Source: DATDMG01 sp036518955
Lineage (GTDB): Bacteria > Actinomycetota > Actinomycetes > Actinomycetales > Kineosporiaceae
Assembly (NCBI GenBank): GCA_036518955.1
Contig: DATDMG010000217.1
Span: 1-5,998, forward strand
Length of the DNA: 5,998 nucleotides
Direction of reading: 5' to 3'
A program made the position numbers and the translations under genes. The notes beneath the pieces are model-generated. The model was not told where the DNA came from. It was given only the letters and a program-made list of their open reading frames with translations, and searched no databases. Positions 1-3,966 of this stretch are shown piece by piece (position 1 is the first letter of the stretch; every line of letters starts with the position of its first letter).

Positions 1-49
1 ATGGAGCCGCTGTGCCCGCAGGTGCTGAATCTCGTCTGAAAGCCTGGTC

Positions 50-172
50 TCAGCCGACCCACGAGCCGATACTGGTCTGCGCCACGAATGCGCCGCCGAC
101 AATGGCGGAAAGCTGGTGCTCGGTCAGGTGCTCGGTCTCGACCTCAGGCTGGTTCTTGGCAGGGTTGCCCAT
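50..172 (-). CDS. Small double-glycine-leader precursor peptide (bacteriocin/RiPP/pheromone-like), 40 aa
   Basis: The 40-residue peptide starts MGNPAKNQPEVE and continues LTEHQLSAIVGG, then AFVAQTSIGSWVG and a TGA stop. The 12-mer LTEHQLSAIVGG fits the double-glycine leader consensus LSxxELxxIxGG, with hydrophobic residues at -12 (Leu16), -7 (Leu21) and -4 (Ile24) and Gly-Gly at -2/-1 (residues 26-27). Leaders of this kind are cut after GG by C39-peptidase ABC transporters during export of bacteriocins, pheromones and some RiPPs. The leader is acidic (Glu10, 12, 14, 18). The predicted 13-residue core has Thr33, Ser34, Ser37 and Trp38 but no Cys, Asp, Glu or Lys, so a lanthionine, lasso or ester-crosslinked product is unlikely. 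An AAGGAG site 6 nt before the ATG fixes the start. No transporter or modification gene is inside the window; they would lie beyond its left edge. It could be an orphan or a decaying copy, because insertion-sequence scars lie just upstream. The leader call is firm; the product class is unknown. Confidence 0.72.
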   Translation of the reverse strand: MGNPAKNQPEVETEHLTEHQLSAIVGGAFVAQTSIGSWVG

Positions 173-178
173 GACGCT

Positions 179-184
179 CTCCTT
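179..184 (-). promoter_or_regulatory. Strong Shine-Dalgarno site of the double-glycine peptide
   Basis: On the minus strand AAGGAG is followed by a 6-nt spacer (AGCGTC) and then the ATG at 172. It is one of the two best ribosome binding sites in the window and is the main evidence that the 40-residue frame is translated. No convincing -10/-35 pair was found upstream on the minus strand. Confidence 0.75.
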
Positions 185-219
185 CTGGACGATTGCGGAT
201 AGTCTGTCAGCGCAGTGAA

Positions 220-264
220 GGGGTTATCGTTTTTCCTGCGCTGATGGAGAAACAGTAGAACCCC
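220..264. repeat. Imperfect inverted repeat in the leader region of the small peptide
   Basis: The outer arms GGGGTT (220-225) and AACCCC (259-264) are perfectly complementary. The inner arms GTTTTTC (229-235) and GAGAAAC (247-253) pair with one T:G wobble around an 11-nt loop. The wobble can pair in a plus-strand RNA but not in the minus-strand transcript of the peptide gene. It may therefore be an operator-like DNA palindrome, an insertion-sequence end or a plus-strand terminator (a T-run lies within the arm). It sits in the least GC-rich stretch of the window. Positions 173-350 hold no gene. Confidence 0.4.
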
Positions 265-271
265 GCGGCAT

Positions 272-296
272 AGCCCGGCATTGGGCTCCGAGCCCA
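272..296. repeat. Pair of mutually exclusive short hairpins
   Basis: AGCCC (272-276), GGGCT (283-287) and AGCCC (291-295) follow each other, so the central GGGCT can pair with either flank. The right-hand pairing has a 3-nt loop and can extend one base pair (T282-A296). Alternative pairings like this occur in attenuators, but the stems are only 5-6 bp and no leader peptide is seen, so chance is quite possible. Confidence 0.25.
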
Positions 297-354
297 CGAT
301 CTCCAGAGTGTGACTGGACAGCAGGCCCCTTGCGCAGTCGTGGTTGACGTGATC

Positions 355-494
355 CAATCTGGGAGTTCTGTCGCCGGCGGGTGAGCTCGACGGCCCTGGC
401 GATGTGGGGGGGAGCCCACGCGCAGTCGGTCGACGTGGACAGCCTTCAGGGTGCGGGTATCGATCCGGCCGCGTCCGCAGGTGACGGGCGTGTC
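355..494 (-). pseudogene. ISAs1-family transposase fragment, frameshifted
   Basis: Reading leftwards from 494, one frame gives GRGRIDTRTLKAVHVD, which resembles the ISAs1-family segment usually written HGR(I/V)E.RTLKAV. Near 404-412 a C-run on this strand (the G-run on plus) interrupts the frame. The +1-shifted frame continues PHIARAVELTRRRQN, matching the family's FPHA.QAV.ITR.RR continuation. The homologous stretch is therefore one gene region broken by a frameshift in a homopolymer. Beyond about 355 the frame stays open to a TAA at 224-226, but I see no further family similarity. The catalytic core, start and termini are absent, so it cannot encode an active transposase. The assignment rests on two short motifs in consecutive frames. 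Confidence 0.5.
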
Positions 495-502
495 GGCCGG
501 CA

Positions 503-703
503 TGGGGGGACAGCGCCCGGCAGGACCTCGCCGACCGGCGGTGGCGGATCCTGGAGCCGTTGCTGGCGAAGGGGAAGGAGCCGGGATGCCCACCGAAGTG
601 GACCACACGTCAGTTGATCGACGGGATCCGTTGGCGGACCCGCACCCGTGCCCCGTGGCGGGACGTACCGTCCCGGTCCGGGTCCTGGCAGCGCGGCGAG
701 TAG
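503..703 (+). pseudogene. IS5-family (DUF4096-type) transposase orfA fragment
   Basis: The frame through 524-703 reads DLADRRWRILEPLLAKGKEP, then PPKWTTRQLIDGIRWRTRT, then APWRDVPSRSGSWQ and a stop at 701-703. This is the N-terminal helix-turn-helix-like domain of IS5-group orfA proteins (usual pattern W..LEPLLP.GK..GRPPKW..RQ.IDGI.WR.RTGAPWRD.P...G.W). No start codon lies in this frame between the upstream stop at 482-484 and the homology. The likely original start (GTG/ATG near 491-503) is in another frame, so a frameshift is probable around the G-run at 504-509. After GSWQ the family sequence (TVY..F.RW...G) is lost. No orfB, DDE residues or terminal repeats are visible, so this is an inactive scar. 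Confidence 0.75.
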
Positions 704-744
704 CGCGGCAGCGGCCACGTTAGGCTGGCAACTCGCCATCAGTC

Positions 745-750
745 AGGAGG
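745..750 (+). promoter_or_regulatory. Ribosome binding site deciding the GTG start at 756
   Basis: AGGAGG is followed by the 5-nt spacer TTCGC and GTG at 756-758. The frame stays open further upstream to 648, but that part lies in the insertion-sequence scar and has no ribosome binding site, so the start at 756 is preferred. A TAGGCT at 721-726 could be a -10 element, but no good -35 accompanies it. Confidence 0.8.
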
Positions 751-755
751 TTCGC

Positions 756-1361
756 GTGCCGGGCACCACCTGCCACATGTCGATCTCTTTGGACGGCTTC
801 GTCGCCGGACCGGACCAGAGCCGGGAGAACCCCCTGGGCAAGCGGGGACGGGAGCTGCACGGCTGGCACATCGGCGACCCGCGGGCCAACGACGCCGACA
901 AGGTCGCGAACGAGTGGCTCATGCGCCCCCGGGGTGCCTACGTGATGGGGCGGAACATGTTCGGCCCCATCCGTGGGGATTGGGATGAGGACTGGTCGGG
1001 CTGGTGGGGCCCCGAACCGCCGTATCACGCGCCGGTGTTCGTGCTGACCCATCACCGCCATGATCCAATCCAGATGGACGGGGGGACGACCTTCCACTTC
1101 ATCACCGAGGGCTTCGACGCGGCCTACTCCGCAGCGTGCGAGGCTGCCGGGGACAACGGGGTGGACATCGCCGGAGGGGCCTCGACCGTCCGGCAGGCGT
1201 TGATCGCCGGGGTGATCGACGAGCTCACCCTCGACATCGCGCCCGTCCTGCTGGGTACGGGCGAGCGCATCTTCGACGGGGTCGAGTCCTTCGGCTTCGA
1301 GCCTGCGGAAGTGCTTCACTCACCGCTGAGTACCCACATCCGCTATCGCCGCGTCAGCTGA
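756..1361 (+). CDS. RibD-C / dihydrofolate-reductase-family protein, 201 aa
   Basis: This intact gene has a GTG start with an AGGAGG site. The product opens with a beta-strand and MSISLDGFVAGPD (residues 8-20), the N-terminal signature of the RibD C-terminal/DHFR-like fold. It continues with the nucleotide-binding segment YVMGRNMFGPIRGDW (62-76), then VDIAGGASTVRQAL (136-149) and LTLDIAPVLLGTGERIFDG (158-176), all standard for the family (PF01872-like). Length is normal. Members are cytoplasmic NAD(P)H-dependent reductases related to riboflavin-pathway RibD and to DHFR. Most actinobacterial stand-alone copies have no proven substrate, so no specific reaction is assigned. It has no obvious operon partner: insertion-sequence scars lie upstream and a repeat-bearing gap downstream. 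Confidence 0.9.
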   Translation: MPGTTCHMSISLDGFVAGPDQSRENPLGKRGRELHGWHIGDPRANDADKVANEWLMRPRGAYVMGRNMFGPIRGDWDEDWSGWWGPEPPYHAPVFVLTHHRHDPIQMDGGTTFHFITEGFDAAYSAACEAAGDNGVDIAGGASTVRQALIAGVIDELTLDIAPVLLGTGERIFDGVESFGFEPAEVLHSPLSTHIRYRRVS

Positions 1362-1399
1362 CCGCCCGGCCCACCGCCGGCAGCTCCGGACAGTGCCTG

Positions 1400-1418
1400 C
1401 GCCGCGACGCGCGCGGCG
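1400..1418. terminator. Weak candidate terminator hairpin after the reductase gene
   Basis: CGCCGCG (1400-1406) and CGCGGCG (1412-1418) form a perfect 7-bp stem around a 5-nt loop, 38 nt beyond the reductase stop. There is no T-tract, which is common in high-GC actinomycetes but leaves the call weak. Confidence 0.35.
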
Positions 1419-1429
1419 GGCGACCGCCA

Positions 1430-1487
1430 CACCACTGGCCGGCGACGCTCCACCACTGGCCGTCGACGCTCCACCACTGGCCGGCGG
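1430..1487. repeat. 21-bp minisatellite, about 2.8 copies
   Basis: Copies begin at 1430, 1451 and 1472, each opening CACCACTGGCCG followed by [G/T]CGACGCTC. Copies 1 and 2 differ at a single base (G1442 versus T1463). Copy 3 breaks off after about 16 bases. The period is a multiple of three, but no believable gene covers it. The gap 1362-1646 otherwise holds only the weak hairpin before it and the promoter at its right end. Confidence 0.85.
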
Positions 1488-1611
1488 CACCCGGTGGCGC
1501 TCCAGGCTGCCGCGGAGGGGTCGGCCAGTCGCATCCGGCGGAGCAGCTCGTGCCGGTGACCGCGCTGGAGCAGCCCGAGGGTGTCCAACGCCGGTGGCTG
1601 AGAGCCTGCAG

Positions 1612-1639
1612 TTGACATCCACAGTCCAGCGGGTAGGGG
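1612..1639 (+). promoter_or_regulatory. Candidate sigma-70-type promoter of the lipoprotein gene
   Basis: A perfect TTGACA (1612-1617) is followed, after 16 bp, by TAGGGG (1634-1639), an acceptable high-GC -10 hexamer. Transcription would begin about 1645-1647, at or next to the GTG at 1647. That would give a leaderless mRNA, which is common in Streptomyces. If translation instead starts at the ATG at 1686, the 5' leader would be about 40 nt. Confidence 0.55.
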
Positions 1640-1646
1640 TGGAGAC

Positions 1647-2339
1647 GTGCAGAACAACCGAATCGTCCCCCTGTCCCAGGCGGTCATGACCGACCAGCGC
1701 TCGGTGCGGCAGACCAGGACAGCGCTCGCCGCCGCCCGTCGGGTCGGTGTGGGGTTGATGGTCGCGCTGGCTCTCCTCGTCGGTGGCACCGGATGCGGTG
1801 GGTCCCGCGGCGGCTCGACAGCCTCGCCGACCTCGGCGGTCGCAGGCGCCCCCACGGCAACGTCCGCCCAGGCAGTGACGTCCGGGACCGGTGCGGCCCC
1901 AGCCGGAAGCCCATCGACGGGCGCGTGCCAGAAGGCTCGGTTCGCCCTCCACGCCGGCCTTGCCGCCGGCGCGGTGCACCGCTACCTGTGGAAGCCCTAC
2001 CAGGCCGGGACCTTCGCCGCCGGAGCTCCCGGACGACGCACGGCCATGGTCAAGGCCGCCCTCGCCGGAGCGTTCGCCGCCCACGAACTGAAGGTCGCCG
2101 TCGGAGACATCCGTGGCTGCCCGTCCGCCCAACGACTGGTCACCACGGTGGAACAGACCATGGGACAGGCCGGGGCGCTCGTTCCGGCGCTGAGATCGGG
2201 GACTGCCGATCCGGCAACCCTGGGCACTCTGAACGGCGCTGTCTCCTCGGTGGAGTCCCAGGCGCGCTCGGCCGGTATTGACGTCAAGGAGCAGGAACCC
2301 ACGCCAAGCCAGCTGGCTGGCGGCAGCAGCGGCCCGTGA
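1647..2339 (+). CDS. Putative secreted lipoprotein of unknown function, 230 aa
   Basis: I do not recognise a named family. The N terminus has an Arg-rich stretch (RRVGVG), a hydrophobic core (LMVALALLV, residues 37-45) and Cys50 within GGTGCGGS. This is compatible with a lipoprotein signal peptide, although GTG before Cys is not the textbook LxxC box. After it comes a low-complexity Ser/Thr/Ala/Gly/Pro linker (51-93), typical of actinobacterial surface lipoproteins. A mainly helical domain (94-215) follows with two cysteines, Cys94 and Cys158, that could pair. Two starts are possible: GTG at 1647 (leaderless, fits the promoter) or ATG at 1686 (a more usual signal-peptide length, weak ribosome binding site). 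The stop sits directly against the aldehyde oxidoreductase remnant, so the last few residues may not be original. Confidence 0.72.
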   Translation: MQNNRIVPLSQAVMTDQRSVRQTRTALAAARRVGVGLMVALALLVGGTGCGGSRGGSTASPTSAVAGAPTATSAQAVTSGTGAAPAGSPSTGACQKARFALHAGLAAGAVHRYLWKPYQAGTFAAGAPGRRTAMVKAALAGAFAAHELKVAVGDIRGCPSAQRLVTTVEQTMGQAGALVPALRSGTADPATLGTLNGAVSSVESQARSAGIDVKEQEPTPSQLAGGSSGP

Positions 2340-2340
2340 C

Positions 2341-3288
2341 CTGCGGACTCGCCTGCTGGGACCCGCCGAAGCGGGAGGACGAGCGGCTGTCCGCAGCTGG
2401 TTCACCCGGCACCACAACGCCTGGCGCTGCACCGGCTACAAGCCCATCGTCGACGCCGTGATGGACGCCGCCGCCGTCCTGCGGGGCGAGCGCGACGCCT
2501 CCGCCCTCGGATTCACCATGCCCGAGGACGGGCGCATCTGGGGCAGCACGTACCCGCGCCCGACCGCCGTCGCCAAGGTCACCGGTACTCTCGACTACCG
2601 CCAGGACCTCGGCCCGAAACTGCCGCCCGGCACGCTCCAGGTCGCCATGGTCCAGGCGACGGTCTCGCACGCGAACATCCTGGGCGTCGACACCAGCGAA
2701 GCCGAGCGGATGCCCGGCGTCGTCAGGATCGTCACGGCCCGGGACATCCAGGGCACCAATGCCATCGGCGGCCTGAACGCGCCCGAGAACGTCGGCGACA
2801 CCTGGGACCGGCCGATCCTGTGCGACACCAAGGTGTTCCAGTTCGGCGATGCCATCTCCCTCGTCTGCGCCGACACCATCGAGCAGGCCCGGGCCGCCGC
2901 GAAGAAGGTCAAGGTCGACCTGGAGGTGCTGCCCGCGTACCTGAGCGCCCCGGCGGCCATGGCGGACGACGCGATCCAGGTCCACCCCGGGTTTCCGAAC
3001 GTCTACTTCCCCCAGGAGCTGGTCAAGGGCGAGGACCCGAAACCGCTGCTGGAACGGACCGCGCCCTACGCCAAGGACATCCCCGACGACATCACGGTGC
3101 TCTACGTCCAGACCCCGCGCAGCCTCGGCCCGTTCGGCGCGGCGGGCGTGGGCGAGGCGCCGCTGACGGCCTCGCACGTGGCCGTCAGCAATGCGATCAA
3201 GAACGCCACCGGGGTCCGGATCACGCACCTGCCGGCCCTCCCCGAGAAGGTCCTCGCCGGCCTGCAGCACGTCGTGCCTCAGGTCTGA
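2341..3288 (+). pseudogene. Collapsed aldehyde oxidoreductase gene (Mop type, molybdenum hydroxylase family)
   Basis: The frame closely follows the single-chain Desulfovibrio-type aldehyde oxidoreductase (about 907 residues). Landmarks are VRSWFTRHHNA and RCTGYKPIVDAVMDAAAVL (second [2Fe-2S] site), then GRIWGSTYPRPTAVAKVTG (start of the molybdopterin subunit), then HPGFPNVYF and VKGEDPKPLLERT. At about 3058-3066 the sequence jumps in frame to the family's C terminus: IPDDITVLYVQTPR, GPFGAAGVGEAPLT, then ATGVRI, LPA and PEKVL. By my recollection of the reference, roughly 450-500 residues carrying most of the molybdopterin-binding region are missing. The first [2Fe-2S] domain and the CGFCSPG motif are also gone, no start or ribosome binding site exists, and the first Cys of CRCTGYKP is Trp (TGG, 2422-2424). 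The Glu of GVGE (codon 3154-3156), the catalytic base in intact enzymes, survives. It cannot be an active enzyme; an expressed stub is not excluded. Confidence 0.88.
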
Positions 3289-3337
3289 GCCGATCGGGGG
3301 TGATCTGGACCGGTCAGGTCCGGGCAAGCTTGAGCCA

Positions 3338-3374
3338 GCCTGCCGACGGGCCCGGACCCCGCCCGTCGGCAGGC
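3338..3374 (+). terminator. Strong intrinsic-type hairpin after the aldehyde oxidoreductase remnant
   Basis: GCCTGCCGACGGGC (3338-3351) and its exact complement GCCCGTCGGCAGGC (3361-3374) make a perfect 14-bp stem with a 9-nt loop, 49 nt beyond the stop at 3288. No T-tract follows. Position and strength suggest the terminator of the former aldehyde oxidoreductase transcript. Confidence 0.7.
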
Positions 3375-3400
3375 CCGACAGCCGGGCTCGTCCCCAGGAG

Positions 3401-3690
3401 GTGGTTCCCTTCCCCGGCATCGTCAGCCGGGTCTGCCCGCAGCCGTGCCGCCCGGTCTGCCGCCGCGGCGACGCGGGGGACGCCGTCCGGATCGCTGCCG
3501 TCGAACAGGCCTGCGCCGGATGGGGCGGCGCCGGCGGCGCGGCGGCGGGCCGGGCCTCACCGGCCGTGCCCGTCCCGCAGCGGGCGGGCCGGATCGGCAT
3601 CGTCGGCGGTGGCCGGGCGGGCGCCACCGCCGCCCTCGACCTGGCCCGCAAGGGCTATCCGGTCACGGTCCACGAGGCGGCCGGCGCGCG
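3401..3690 (+). pseudogene. Fragment of a GltD-like FAD/NAD(P)-dependent oxidoreductase
   Basis: In this frame PFPGIVSRVCPQPCRPVCRR shows the CxxxCxxxC iron-sulphur pattern and PFP..CGRVCP.PCE..CRRG context of glutamate synthase small-subunit-like proteins (Fer4_20-type domain). About 45 residues on, RIGIVGGGRAGATAALDLAR and KGYPVTVHEA give the GxGxxG dinucleotide-binding fold (here GGGRAG) with the acidic Glu that ends strand 2. Intact relatives are about 450-600 residues and pass electrons between NAD(P)H and partner iron-sulphur or molybdenum proteins. Here the N terminus is missing and no good start exists: AGGAG at 3396-3400 directly abuts GTG at 3401 with no spacer. Similarity ends near 3690, where the sequence turns into the hydrogenase fragment in another frame. 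Confidence 0.68.
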
Positions 3691-3701
3691 TGCGGACGCC
3701 G

Positions 3702-3812
3702 ACCTTCGCGAACATGCCGACGGCGCGGGCGATGGTGATCGGCGAGTCCCTGTCGGACCTCGAGCTGATCCAGGCCTCCATCGATCCGTGCTCCTCCTGC
3801 ACCGACCGCTGA
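3702..3812 (+). pseudogene. C-terminal remnant of a group 4 [NiFe]-hydrogenase / HycE-NuoD-like large subunit
   Basis: The frame ends FANMPTARAMVIGESLSDL then ELIQASIDPCSSCTDR and TGA (3810-3812). DPCxxC is the C-terminal [NiFe] ligand pair of hydrogenase large subunits. The combination ..WPT.R.M..G..L.D..LI..SIDPC.SCTDR is characteristic of the membrane-bound, complex I-related group (HycE/EchE type) rather than uptake hydrogenases, which continue ..CxxH. Intact proteins are several hundred residues; only about 36 remain. The remnant is out of frame with the flavin oxidoreductase fragment on its left, so this is a deletion joint, not a fusion protein. The frame is open further upstream but unrelated there. 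The family is clear from the motif, although the fragment is short. A terminator hairpin starts on the next base after the stop. Confidence 0.68.
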
Positions 3813-3852
3813 CGCCGGCCAGCCGGGACGACGGGGAACCCGGCGGCCGGCG
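3813..3852. terminator. Terminator-like hairpin right after the hydrogenase remnant
   Basis: CGCCGGCC (3813-3820) pairs with GGCCGGCG (3845-3852), and GCCGGG (3822-3827) pairs with CCCGGC (3839-3844). The result is a 14-bp stem with one bulged A (3821) and an 11-nt loop. It begins immediately after the TGA and lies in the gap between convergent genes, so it could serve both the plus-strand remnant and the minus-strand amine oxidase operon. The rest of the gap (3853-3966) holds only the G-run motif. Confidence 0.65.
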
Positions 3853-3937
3853 CAGCTTCATCGTGGTGCCGTGGGGTCAGGACACCGTCGACAGGCGGTC
3901 CCGTCTCTCTCCCGGTGCGGGGCGCGCCCGGGTCGGT

Positions 3938-3960
3938 GGGCAGATGGGTGGGTGGATGGG
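3938..3960 (+). other. Potential G-quadruplex motif
   Basis: Four GGG runs (3938-3940, 3946-3948, 3950-3952, 3958-3960) have loops of 5, 1 and 5 nt, matching the usual G3 quadruplex rule. It lies on the plus strand, 6 nt beyond the end of the amine oxidase coding region at 3967, so the minus-strand transcript carries the C-rich complement. In a GC-rich genome such motifs arise often by chance. Confidence 0.5.
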
Positions 3961-3966
3961 CGCCGG

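Noticed and set aside
1..39. Possible tail of a plus-strand gene ending at TGA 37-39 (MEPLCPQVLNLV)
   Set aside because: Only 12 codons are visible, with no recognisable motif, and it faces the well-supported minus-strand peptide. It cannot be told from chance.
12..218. Plus-strand 68-codon open frame
   Set aside because: It is antisense to the double-glycine peptide and has no ribosome binding site or family pattern.
648..755. N-terminal extension of the reductase gene back to 648
   Set aside because: The extension overlaps the IS5 scar, adds Gly/Pro/Ala-rich sequence absent from the family, and lacks a ribosome binding site. AGGAGG at 745-750 supports GTG 756.
1430..1487. CRISPR-like array
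   Set aside because: The 21-bp units are directly tandem with no spacers, and no cas gene is present.
2307..2318. Perfect 12-bp palindrome AGCCAGCTGGCT at the end of the lipoprotein gene
   Set aside because: It lies inside codons, has no loop for a stable RNA hairpin, and is within chance expectation for this composition.
1320..2432. Long minus-strand open frame (370 codons) across the repeat and lipoprotein gene
   Set aside because: It is antisense to the lipoprotein gene, with a composition of GC-bias shadow and no motif.
2284..3651. Long minus-strand open frame (455 codons)
   Set aside because: It is antisense to the aldehyde oxidoreductase and oxidoreductase remnants, low-complexity Arg/Gly/Ala/Asp, and has no start signal.
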